NCBI GenBank assembly: GCA_019113455.1
Contig: DXHG01000128.1
Coordinates: 1-16,450 of the forward strand
Length of the DNA: 16,450 bases
DNA from: Candidatus Treponema faecavium
Lineage (GTDB): Bacteria > Spirochaetota > Spirochaetia > Treponematales > Treponemataceae
Direction: 5' to 3'
How positions within the stretch are numbered: the stretch's first letter is position 1; each line of letters begins with the position of its first letter. Made by a program: the position numbers and the translations under genes. The notes beneath the pieces were generated by a model. That model was not told where the DNA came from and did not search any database. It worked only from the letters and a program-made list of their open reading frames with translations. This document shows, piece by piece, positions 6,507 to 13,702 of the stretch.

Positions 6507-8672
6507 TCAGATTTTATACCATTTTATTTCATTTGCTTCCAGTTCAAGTTCAAAGCTGGAGGAGTCTCCGCGGTATACGGTTGTGCGCTGTGGTTCATAG
6601 GTATTGTTTACGACGCAGTATTTGCCGTTCTGCACATACGCGTGCACTTCCACGTTATAGTTTGTGCTGAACCATGTGTGCAGGAGATCCTCCGCGTGAG
6701 ACGACCACAGCACGGCGCGATAAAACAGGCGGTTGTTTTCAAACGTATACGGGAGCCCGCTGATGTACACGCCGCGGCCGCGGCCGTAGTCATGAACGGC
6801 AAGCTGCACTTCTTTGTCGTTCTGCACAAGAATCCTGGTATCGGCAAGCGCGTACATGTTCTTTTTGCCTTCGCCAAAATCGATATGCTCAGCCGCGTCC
6901 TGCGTGATAAAATGGTCGCAGCAGTCCCAGTTGTATTTGTCGTAATTAAGCGTAAAGCCCGTTTCTTTTTCCACGCCGAGCACGTCGGCAAGCTGGATAA
7001 ACCTTCCCTGATACTGGTGCCCGCTTGGCTCTCCGACTCCGATAAAGCCGCCGCCATTCCAGACGAACGAACGCACGGCACTTGCGATATCGGGGTCTTC
7101 CCAATACGCGCCGCCGGTGTGCGCAGTGTCTCCATCGCCAACGCTGACAAGCACGTCTATGCCGTCAAGGATACGGGGATCAGCTTTTATGTCGTCAAAG
7201 CTGATAAACTTCACGTCAAACGGCGCGCCTGAAAGAGATTCGATAATGCCTGCATAGCTGTAGTTCTGCTTCTGGTACAGCGCGTGATGCACCATATGGC
7301 AGCCCCACGCGCGCATTTTGCCCCAGCAGTTAAGCACTGCGACTGTTTTTACGCAGTAGGGCGTCGTACCGCGGATGTTTTCGTACAGCGTACGGAATTC
7401 CTCGCACACGCTCTGCACATATGCGATAAATTCGGGGAAGTCAAGGGCGAGCTTAAGGTATCCGCCGTAGCCGATGCGGTCAATCGGTTTGCGCAGAATC
7501 GCGCGGCGCGCCGTTACCCAGTTTATCTTTGCTTCTTTTACCGGGTCGCCGCCTTCGTGGAACGTGTCGGGAAAGAAATACGGCAGAAAGCGGCCTTCCG
7601 TGTATTTCACGCCGGATATGTCGCTGATAAGGCGCAGCGTACTGCCGTTGCCGACGCTTCCGACAACGGCGTCGAGCCCGATTGTTTTGAACTCGTCAAG
7701 AAACGGCTCCGTGCCGATCCAGTGATCGCCAAGGAACATCATCGCTTCTTTGCCGTATTCGTGCGTGATGTCTACCATTTCTTTTGCGAGCTTTGCCACT
7801 TCGCGCCGCTGAAACGCCTGAAAGTCGCGGTATTCTTTTGACGGGATGCGGTACTGGTTATTATGATACCCCTGGTCTATGATAAACTCCGGCCGGAACC
7901 GGTATCCGACTTCTTTTTCAAACTGCTCAAGGATACAGGGAGACACAGAAGCGGAATAGCCGTACCAGTCCACGAACTTTTCGCGCGCCTGTTCGTCAAA
8001 TACGAGCGTAAACTGATGAAAGAACGTCGTGTAGCGGATAACGTCTACATACGGATGCGTTTCGATAAAGCGGCGCAGGCGCTTCATCGTAAACTCATGC
8101 GTCTTAGGCTGGCGCACGTCAAACGTAATCTGGTGCTCGACGTTCTTCCAGCCGTTTACGACTGCGTTGTACATATGCACCGGATCCCACATGATAAACG
8201 CAAGAAAGCTTACCGTGTACTGGTGGAACGGCGCGGCGTTCGGAATATGCACGCATCCGTCATCGCTATTGTAGCTCCATTGGGACGGCGGCACCACGGC
8301 GCCGCACGTGCGGTCTATAACTTCCCACCAGCGTTCGCAGTCTTTTGGATTGACGGCGAGCATGTCGGGGTACAGCCCGTCCATTAGCTTGATGCACAGT
8401 TCGCCGCCCGCGCATGAGCGGAACGGAGTCATCAGATACATCTGCTGTATTTCATCCGGATTGGCTTTTGCCCATGCATTGTCTTTGCGCGTCGTGTAGT
8501 ATGTGGCGTAGATTTTCGCGCCTGCGTCTTTGAGTTCCTGCGGAAAATCGGTGCCGTCGCAGTCGCGGATTGCGTCCGCTCCCCATTTGCGCAGAACTTC
8601 AAGCGTCTGCGGTACCACATCCGTGTCAGTCGGTATCGTAACCCTGCCTGTCAGTTTTTGCTGATCGCTCAT
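6507..8672 (-). CDS. GH112 1,3-beta-galactosyl-N-acetylhexosamine phosphorylase
   Basis: This 721-residue protein matches the full length of GH112 enzymes (GNB/LNB phosphorylase, lnpA/gnpA type). They split galacto-N-biose or lacto-N-biose with inorganic phosphate into galactose 1-phosphate and GalNAc or GlcNAc, in the cytoplasm. The N-terminal TIM-barrel opens with LTGRVTIPTDTDVVPQTLEV. The segment MMFLGDHWIGTEPF (311-324) carries Asp316, the equivalent of the general acid in the Bifidobacterium enzyme. FHQF (about 218-221) and RIGYGGYLKL are other family segments. A Rossmann-like amidotransferase-fold domain follows (VLVSVGDGDTAHTGG, then GGGFIGVGEPSGHQYQG), and a beta-rich C-terminal domain closes the chain. 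There is no signal peptide. AGGAG lies seven bases before the ATG. GNB versus LNB preference cannot be decided here. It follows two sugar permeases, which supply the disaccharide. Confidence 0.95.
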   Translation of the reverse strand: MSDQQKLTGRVTIPTDTDVVPQTLEVLRKWGADAIRDCDGTDFPQELKDAGAKIYATYYTTRKDNAWAKANPDEIQQMYLMTPFRSCAGGELCIKLMDGLYPDMLAVNPKDCERWWEVIDRTCGAVVPPSQWSYNSDDGCVHIPNAAPFHQYTVSFLAFIMWDPVHMYNAVVNGWKNVEHQITFDVRQPKTHEFTMKRLRRFIETHPYVDVIRYTTFFHQFTLVFDEQAREKFVDWYGYSASVSPCILEQFEKEVGYRFRPEFIIDQGYHNNQYRIPSKEYRDFQAFQRREVAKLAKEMVDITHEYGKEAMMFLGDHWIGTEPFLDEFKTIGLDAVVGSVGNGSTLRLISDISGVKYTEGRFLPYFFPDTFHEGGDPVKEAKINWVTARRAILRKPIDRIGYGGYLKLALDFPEFIAYVQSVCEEFRTLYENIRGTTPYCVKTVAVLNCWGKMRAWGCHMVHHALYQKQNYSYAGIIESLSGAPFDVKFISFDDIKADPRILDGIDVLVSVGDGDTAHTGGAYWEDPDIASAVRSFVWNGGGFIGVGEPSGHQYQGRFIQLADVLGVEKETGFTLNYDKYNWDCCDHFITQDAAEHIDFGEGKKNMYALADTRILVQNDKEVQLAVHDYGRGRGVYISGLPYTFENNRLFYRAVLWSSHAEDLLHTWFSTNYNVEVHAYVQNGKYCVVNNTYEPQRTTVYRGDSSSFELELEANEIKWYKI

Positions 8673-8733
8673 GCGATGCTCCTTGTATAAAATAGAAATT
8701 GCGCTGTCTCAAGATACGCGGTAAAACGCCGGC

Positions 8734-9657
8734 TTATCCTTTGAGACCGCCCATTGAAATGCCTTTTGTGAGGTTTTTCTGCACAAAGCAGTACACGATT
8801 AACACCGGCAGCATAACGATTACCAGACCCGCGTACAGCCGCCCATAGTCTGTCGCGACTTTTGCTTCCTGCATAATGCTTAACAGGCCGACCGGCAGCG
8901 TCCGGTGCGCGTCCGTAATCAGGAATGTCTGCGCCACCAGATATTCGTTCCAGTACGCGAGGAACTGAAACAGGATAACTGTAAGAATACTCGGCATACA
9001 CAGCGGAACGATAATGCGCAGCAAAATACCCCAGTTGCCGCAGCCGTCTATGCGCGCGGCTTCTTCATAGCCTTTCGGAAGCGACGTAAGGAATCCCGAA
9101 AGCAGATACACAGAAAACGGCACGCTCGTAACCGCGTTGATAACACAGACGGTAAGCAGATTGTCCGTAAGGGCGAGGCTGTTGCCTAAAAACGTTTTTC
9201 CCGCTTCGTTTACCATTAAATAAATAGGATAGACAATGTAGTTTACATTGATGAACAGTCCCGCCATCATGATAAGGCGCAGCGCCTTTCTGCCTGGAAA
9301 CTCATAGCGGCTCAAGACATACGCCGTCGGGATAACCAGCACGACGAGAATTGCCATTGAGATTGCAGTAACAAAAATAGAGTTCAGAAAGTAATCGCCC
9401 ATGCGCGCGGCAAACCACGCGTTCTGATAGTTTACGAGCTGCGGCACTGCCGGAAACGAAAACGGGCTCTGCCGTATTTCGGCGCTTGTCTTAAACGATG
9501 ATATAAGCGTCCACAGGATAGGATAGGCAAAAATAACGGTAAAGATGCCGAGCAGCAAATATGAGATAAAATGCTTTGCTATGTATTGCAGCGGACTCAG
9601 TGTCGGGTGCAGCATTGTGCCGCTTCCATATACGTTCTTGTTATGTGTTGATTTCAT
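8734..9657 (-). CDS. Carbohydrate ABC transporter permease, MalG type
   Basis: This inner-membrane permease has about 307 residues and six predicted membrane helices (about 29-50, 89-114, 126-150, 165-190, 212-236, 270-291). It carries the ATPase-contacting EAA loop EEAARIDGCGNWGILLRIIVP (in part, about 198-218). Its C-terminal NLTKGISMGGLKG is the usual ending of the CUT1 sugar-permease family. Two ATGs lie in tandem. The second (9657) is preferred because AGGAGG lies five bases before it but only two before the first (9660). The gene sits 12-15 bp behind the partner permease and 61 bp ahead of the GH112 gene, so it belongs to that uptake system. No ATPase gene is present nearby. Confidence 0.93.
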   Translation of the reverse strand: MKSTHNKNVYGSGTMLHPTLSPLQYIAKHFISYLLLGIFTVIFAYPILWTLISSFKTSAEIRQSPFSFPAVPQLVNYQNAWFAARMGDYFLNSIFVTAISMAILVVLVIPTAYVLSRYEFPGRKALRLIMMAGLFINVNYIVYPIYLMVNEAGKTFLGNSLALTDNLLTVCVINAVTSVPFSVYLLSGFLTSLPKGYEEAARIDGCGNWGILLRIIVPLCMPSILTVILFQFLAYWNEYLVAQTFLITDAHRTLPVGLLSIMQEAKVATDYGRLYAGLVIVMLPVLIVYCFVQKNLTKGISMGGLKG

Positions 9658-9672
9658 CATGCCCTCCTTCTC

Positions 9673-10557
9673 TTAGTTGAGCGGATCGCGCTCGGTGAGC
9701 TTGTTTACAATCAGCGCAAGCCCATATGCAAAAATAAACAGCACGGTGCCGATGGCCATTGCGTAGCCGAACGAACCGTTTGCACGCTGACTGCTCATGT
9801 ATACGAGCAGCACATTGCTCGCACCGTCAGGGGCGCCGTTCGTCATTGCCGTTACGAACAGGAAGCTCATGTTGATGGTGCTGATAATAAAGAAGGTGAG
9901 TGTAACGCGGATTACCTGCCACGTCATCGGCAGCGTAATGACAAAAAACTGCTGTACTTTTGACGCGCCGTCAAGCCCCGCGCTCTCATACAGCTCGTCC
10001 GGAATGGAATCCATGCCGGCGATATACATAACCATGTAATAACCGATAGCCTGCCAGATCATCGCGACGGCGATAGCCCACACGACCTGATCAGGATCTC
10101 CCAGGACGCCTGTATACTGCTTGCCGAATGCGTTGTATATGGGCCCGAGTATACCGTAATCGCTTGAATAGAACATGTAGAAAATCGCCGAAATAACGAC
10201 GATTGAAAGAATATTGGGAATATAAAACAGTATCCTGAAAAACGCCTGCCCTTTAAGGTGCCCTTTTGCCAGGATGCTGGCGAACAGGAGCGCAAGAACA
10301 AACGTAACGCTTGTAACAACGACGATTAAGAAAATCGTGTTCTGGAATGCTTTCCAGAAATTATCATCCTGAAATAAAATGCGGTAGTTTTCAAAGCCGA
10401 CAAATGTCTTTGCGCCCAACAGCCCGTTCCATTCAACAAACGAAAGGCCGAGCATATTAAAAATAGGATACACGACAAAGATAAAATAAAGAATAAAAGT
10501 CGGTATCGTGCAGACGGCAATAAAACGTTTTGCCGCTCCATCCAGCTTTCGTTTCAT
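9673..10557 (-). CDS. Carbohydrate ABC transporter permease, MalF type
   Basis: From the ATG at 10557 (AGGAGG five bases upstream) this permease has 294 residues; an in-frame start at 10593 overlaps the upstream hairpin and has no ribosome site. Six membrane helices are predicted (about 13-36, 70-96, 105-130, 158-180, 205-236, 262-285). The EAA-type loop is ELYESAGLDGASKVQQFFVI (188-207). The chain ends KLTERDPLN, a common ending in CUT1 permeases. It pairs with the MalG-type permease to form the channel, with the binding protein upstream delivering sugar. The neighbouring GH112 enzyme suggests the cargo is a beta-1,3-galactosyl-N-acetylhexosamine. Confidence 0.93.
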   Translation of the reverse strand: MKRKLDGAAKRFIAVCTIPTFILYFIFVVYPIFNMLGLSFVEWNGLLGAKTFVGFENYRILFQDDNFWKAFQNTIFLIVVVTSVTFVLALLFASILAKGHLKGQAFFRILFYIPNILSIVVISAIFYMFYSSDYGILGPIYNAFGKQYTGVLGDPDQVVWAIAVAMIWQAIGYYMVMYIAGMDSIPDELYESAGLDGASKVQQFFVITLPMTWQVIRVTLTFFIISTINMSFLFVTAMTNGAPDGASNVLLVYMSSQRANGSFGYAMAIGTVLFIFAYGLALIVNKLTERDPLN

Positions 10558-10581
10558 ACGATCCTCCTTCAGCGCTGTGCG

Positions 10582-10622
10582 CATATAAAACACCGGCCTG
10601 CTTTATAAACGCAAGCCGGTGT
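10582..10622 (-). terminator. Hairpin between binding-protein and permease genes
   Basis: ACACCGGC (10590-10597) and GCCGGTGT (10615-10622) form a perfect 8-bp stem, extendable inward by TGC/GCA past a mismatch. On the minus strand the stem is followed by TTTTATATG. In sugar ABC operons a hairpin here partly stops transcription or shields the binding-protein mRNA from 3' decay, so that more binding protein than permease is made. Full termination is unlikely because the permeases have no other clear promoter. Confidence 0.65.
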
Positions 10623-10646
10623 GCAGCAAAAGCAAATGAGTCTGTA

Positions 10647-12032
10647 CTAGTTCATAGATGCTTTCAGTTTGGCGCTGTCTTCCCGCAGCTGTGTTATCCA
10701 GTCTTCAACAGTCTTTGAACCATTCATAACGCTGTCCATCGTAAAGCAGTACGTCTGCTTCCAGTCTACGCCGGGAGCTGACGCCGCAGCAAAACTGCCG
10801 ATAAGCACTTTTGCCGTGCCGTCATAGTAGCCTTCATAACCGGCGACAGCACCCGGATTCATGCCCGCTTCAATCGCTATCTCGTCGTATCCCACTGCGG
10901 GAACAAACGCACCGTTGCCGTATTTGGCAATGAGAGAAAGACCCTCGCGGCTGTAAATGTACAGGATAAATTTTTCCGCAAGTTCAGGCACTTTGGTGTT
11001 CGTGCTGATATATATCTGCTCGGCGTTGACGGTGCCGTAGCGGTCGCCGCCGGGAGCAAATGCAAGGAACGGCGCAGAACCCCAGTTGAATCCTGCAGGC
11101 GTTGTATCTGCCATTTCGCCTTTTACCCAGTCACCGTTTACCATAAACAGCGCGCGTCCGTCAATGACCGCCTGCTGGTTGTTTTTGAATCCGTCCGTGT
11201 TCGCATTGCCGACAGTCGTCGGAAGAATATAGTCTTTCAGCTTGCCCATGTTTTCAAACACGGCGCGCACTGCGGGCTCTTCCCAAATGGGATCGTAATT
11301 GAACGCCTGCCTAACAACGTCTTCGCCGGCGCTCGCAGCGATGCTTGCCGGAACCATCGTGTCCAGATAGCCGGCTGTCGGATAGGTGAACAGATACGGC
11401 GTGTTGGGATCAGACGCGCGTTCCTGATTCAGCAATTCGCCGAGCGCAAAAAACTCGTCCCACGTAGAAGGCATTTCGTATTTGCCCTCTACTTTTGGGC
11501 CTTCAACGCCGTCTCCGTCGTTTTCATAGAACAGGTCGGCATTAAAGAACAGACCGTTGCTCGAGAAAAAGAGCGGCAGCATATAGTTTGTCGCGTCTCC
11601 CGCATACGGATTGGTAATGCCGTTGCCCATAACGGACGGCAGAATACGATCTTTAAGCTTTACGTTTTCGTTATACACATTCTGCTCAAGCAGGCCGGTA
11701 AGATCGCGCAGCGCCTTACTTGAAATCATCATTTCCGTCAGCTGCGCCTCGCGGCCGGTAGCCAGATACAGCACATCAGGACCAGCGCCCGCCATAATCT
11801 GCGGATTGATCGTGCTTTCAACCTGCACCTCGATTGTGAGCTGCACTTCCGTTCCCGGATACGCCGCTTCAAAGCCTTTTTTCAGCTCCAGCCAATAGGC
11901 GTCTCCATACGCGCCTTTAAGACCGGCAACATGCAGCACCTGCTTCTGGCTGGCACTGTCCTGACCGCCGCCGGCATACAGACCGCATACGAGCGTGAGC
12001 GCCGCACATACACCAAGAATTGTCTTTTTCAC
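10647..12032 (-). CDS. Sugar ABC transporter substrate-binding protein (CUT1)
   Basis: This 461-residue protein is a family-1 extracellular solute-binding protein that captures the sugar for the two permeases behind it. It starts with a GTG (12032) preceded by GGGAGG five bases upstream. The signal peptide MKKTILGVCAALTLVCGLYA is followed by GGGQDSAS. Cys16 (TLVC) is a poor lipobox and LYA is a plausible Sec cut, so anchoring is uncertain. Family features are AGAGPDVLYLATG (about 77-89), GKYEMPSTWDEFFALGELLN (about 183-202), the helix with GRALFMVNGDW (about 287-297), and AEKFILYIYSREG (about 352-364). It heads the operon behind a promoter with an AraC-type operator. The sugar is inferred from GH112, not from binding-site residues. 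Confidence 0.92.
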   Translation of the reverse strand: MKKTILGVCAALTLVCGLYAGGGQDSASQKQVLHVAGLKGAYGDAYWLELKKGFEAAYPGTEVQLTIEVQVESTINPQIMAGAGPDVLYLATGREAQLTEMMISSKALRDLTGLLEQNVYNENVKLKDRILPSVMGNGITNPYAGDATNYMLPLFFSSNGLFFNADLFYENDGDGVEGPKVEGKYEMPSTWDEFFALGELLNQERASDPNTPYLFTYPTAGYLDTMVPASIAASAGEDVVRQAFNYDPIWEEPAVRAVFENMGKLKDYILPTTVGNANTDGFKNNQQAVIDGRALFMVNGDWVKGEMADTTPAGFNWGSAPFLAFAPGGDRYGTVNAEQIYISTNTKVPELAEKFILYIYSREGLSLIAKYGNGAFVPAVGYDEIAIEAGMNPGAVAGYEGYYDGTAKVLIGSFAAASAPGVDWKQTYCFTMDSVMNGSKTVEDWITQLREDSAKLKASMN

Positions 12033-12074
12033 TTGTACCTCCCGAATATTATGGATACTATTCTCTGGTTACAT

Positions 12075-12103
12075 ATCCTAAAACGCTTTCGGTGCCGGCT
12101 CAA
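12075..12103 (-). promoter_or_regulatory. Promoter of the GH112 sugar operon
   Basis: On the minus strand TTGAGC (12103-12098) is followed after 17 bp by TAGGAT (12080-12075), each matching consensus at four of six positions. This leaves a leader of about 35-40 bases before the GGGAGG-GTG start. The imperfect boxes fit a promoter that needs an activator, and the putative operator abuts the -35 box. Confidence 0.6.
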
Positions 12104-12135
12104 TATATATCTTGCGTATTTATATATATATCTTG
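12103..12135. promoter_or_regulatory. Probable AraC-family operator: two direct repeats 21 bp apart
   Basis: ATATATATCTTG occurs at 12103-12114 and again, identically, at 12124-12135, exactly 21 bp or two helical turns apart. One half-site touches the -35 box of the sugar operon promoter and the other overlaps the -35 box of the divergent araC-type gene. That is the usual geometry for an AraC-family activator that also controls itself. No footprint is known; the role is inferred. Confidence 0.65.
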
Positions 12136-12160
12136 TCTTTCTGAACGGCATGTGCATAAT
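12133..12160 (+). promoter_or_regulatory. Promoter of the araC-type gene
   Basis: TTGTCT (12133-12138) and CATAAT (12155-12160) are 16 bp apart. The -10 box ends six bases before the ATG at 12167, so the transcript should begin at or next to the start codon. The -35 box overlaps the second operator repeat, which suggests autoregulation. Confidence 0.5.
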
Positions 12161-12166
12161 ACCAGT

Positions 12167-13036
12167 ATGAGCAATTCCCGTTTTATGTTTTCCGATGCCG
12201 AGAGTGCCATTGACAGCGCCTCCGGTACGCCGCGATTGCAGTATATCACACATTCAAAGTATGAAGCGGACTGGTGTTCCGTGCCGCATTCGCATCCGTT
12301 TGCGGAATTTATCTGCATCGAAAGCGGGGAAGGTCAGTACCGCATCGACACGAACACGTACTATGTGCAGCGCGGCGCGCTTATCGTGATTCCCGCAAAC
12401 AGGCTGCACACGGAACAGTCGTCTGAGACAGATCCGCTTGCATACTACGCGATGGGCGTTGCGAACATATCGCTGCATGTGCCGGAGCTTTCGCCGGAAG
12501 AAGATAAAACGATGCGCCCGCTTATTTTCTCGCTGGGGGCGCATACTGAACAGGTTCGCTCGCTGTTTGCCGGAGTGTACCGCGAAATAAAAAAACAGGA
12601 AGCGGGATACGAGCTTATGGCTGCAAGCCTGTTGTTTCAGTTTATCGTATTTCTGCTCAGACAGACGCCGCTCGCGCCATGCGCTGGCTGCGAGCCGCCG
12701 CCGCGGCTTGATTTTGCCGCCGTTAAGGAATACATCGATGAGCACTATACGGACCGCATCACGCTTGCACAGCTTGCAGACGTGGCGCACACGAGCAAGT
12801 TTCATCTGTCGCACAAGTTCAGCGAACAGATGGGCATACCGCCGGTAGCCTATTTAATAGAAAAAAGAATCACAGAAGCAAAGCAGCTTCTGGTTTCAAC
12901 GCAGATGTCGGTTGCCGATATCGCAAGCGCCGTGGGGTTCCCGTCGGCGTGTCAGTTTTCGCAGCGCTTCAAGCGCTCTGCGGGCTGCTCTCCTGCGGAA
13001 TACCGGCGCTGCCGGCACTCCGCGGGGCACAAGTAA
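12167..13036 (+). CDS. AraC-family transcriptional regulator of the sugar operon
   Basis: The product has 289 residues from the ATG at 12167. An open frame runs upstream to 12020 but crosses the divergent promoter region, so it was rejected. The N-terminal cupin sensor (about 36-100) has the HSHPFAEF start with paired His and the RGALIVIPANRLH strand. The C-terminal DNA-binding domain (about 184-282) has two helix-turn-helix units: ITLAQLADVAHTSKFHLSHK and MSVADIASAVGFPSACQFSQ, then F-K-R and SPAEYR. There is no Shine-Dalgarno, in keeping with a leaderless start. Being divergent from the binding-protein gene, with a repeat operator between them, it is probably the activator that responds to the imported disaccharide or its product. 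No separate terminator is visible after it. Confidence 0.92.
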   Translation: MSNSRFMFSDAESAIDSASGTPRLQYITHSKYEADWCSVPHSHPFAEFICIESGEGQYRIDTNTYYVQRGALIVIPANRLHTEQSSETDPLAYYAMGVANISLHVPELSPEEDKTMRPLIFSLGAHTEQVRSLFAGVYREIKKQEAGYELMAASLLFQFIVFLLRQTPLAPCAGCEPPPRLDFAAVKEYIDEHYTDRITLAQLADVAHTSKFHLSHKFSEQMGIPPVAYLIEKRITEAKQLLVSTQMSVADIASAVGFPSACQFSQRFKRSAGCSPAEYRRCRHSAGHK

Positions 13037-13169
13037 CCTGCGGGATGTGCAGCAGGCGGCGAATAAGCTCGGCGCACACGTCGGGGCTGCTCATCACGCG
13101 GCAGAACATAAAGTCGTTTGATAACGGCAGTGTTTTCCGCGCGGCAAAAGCCGCAGTAAAAACGCGCAA
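13037..13169 (-). pseudogene. N-terminal remnant of an Rpn-family (PD-(D/E)XK) nuclease/transposase
   Basis: In one minus-strand frame the stretch KTLPLSNDFMFCRVMSSPDV, followed by CAELIRRLLHIPQV, closely resembles the start of Rpn / PDDEXK transposase-family proteins (typical L-x-F-x-N-D-F-M-F-x-x-V-M, then a C-x-E-L-[IL]-x-x-[IL]-L helix). The resemblance ends at 13037, next to the stop codon of the divergent araC-type gene. The frame then continues as antisense of that gene without the catalytic D and ExK region. Only about 45 codons remain and no proper start is seen except a TTG at 13169. It is a broken gene, probably non-functional. The break suggests a rearrangement at the end of the regulator gene. 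Confidence 0.6.
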
Positions 13170-13173
13170 TATA

Positions 13174-13182
13174 TGCTATACT
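13174..13182 (+). promoter_or_regulatory. Extended -10 promoter of the membrane protein-rsmE pair
   Basis: TGCTATACT is an extended -10 box (TGN-TATACT) with no good -35 partner. It lies 34 bp before the ATG at 13217, which has GAGGAA upstream. The same 12 bases, TGCTATACTGAT, occur at 14787-14798 before the lipoprotein gene. Confidence 0.5.
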
Positions 13183-13216
13183 GATGCGCATATCATTCAT
13201 CTTTTGAGGAACCAGT

Positions 13217-13702
13217 ATGGCAGACACACAGCAGCCGGAACATGAAGACCAGGCGCACAAAGACAAGCCCAAACGGCGCTACACGCTCTATTCGCTTGCA
13301 GGCGCCTATCTTTTGTATCTCGTCTACGAAATGATCGCAGACATAAAAGACGGCACGGCGACAAACCTCGCGTTCGCCGTGATTTCCTGTATCCTGTTCG
13401 GCGCGGCAGGCATCGCGTTTCTCGTATACGCGTGGCGCATGACAAAAAAGCAGAAAGAAGCGGATCTCGCTGAGCTTGAAGAAACGCGCCGAAAGGAAGC
13501 AGAAGCCGCGCGGCAGGCGGAACTTGACGCGCAGAACGACCGCCATTTTCTTGACGATTATACCGCGCCGGAAGAAAACACACAGGACGATGACAGCAGC
13601 GATGAGCGCCACTTTCTTGACGAAGGCTACGACCCAAACACCGATGAAGACCTTGGCAGCGAGGAAAACGAAGAAAAAGAGCAGGACGCGGCGCGCACAT
13701 GA
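13217..13702 (+). CDS. Two-helix membrane protein with acidic RHFLD-repeat tail
   Basis: The family of this 161-residue protein was not recognised. A charged N-terminus (1-21) is followed by two predicted membrane helices (about 22-42 and 50-74) with the short loop ADIKDGTATN. A highly charged helix then runs from about 76 to 106 (KKQKEADLAELEETRRKEAE), probably a cytoplasmic coiled coil. The acidic, disordered tail carries two copies of a short motif 22 residues apart, RHFLDD (109-114) and RHFLDE (131-136). Each copy is preceded by an acidic residue or Asp and followed by Tyr or Gly-Tyr, and the pair looks like a docking peptide. The start has GAGGAA upstream. The stop overlaps the rsmE start (ATGA), so the two are translationally coupled. 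Confidence 0.8.
   Translation: MADTQQPEHEDQAHKDKPKRRYTLYSLAGAYLLYLVYEMIADIKDGTATNLAFAVISCILFGAAGIAFLVYAWRMTKKQKEADLAELEETRRKEAEAARQAELDAQNDRHFLDDYTAPEENTQDDDSSDERHFLDEGYDPNTDEDLGSEENEEKEQDAART

Noticed and set aside
12020..12166. Longer start of the AraC-type protein
   Set aside because: The extension covers the divergent promoters and the start region of the binding-protein gene; its residues do not resemble the AraC family.
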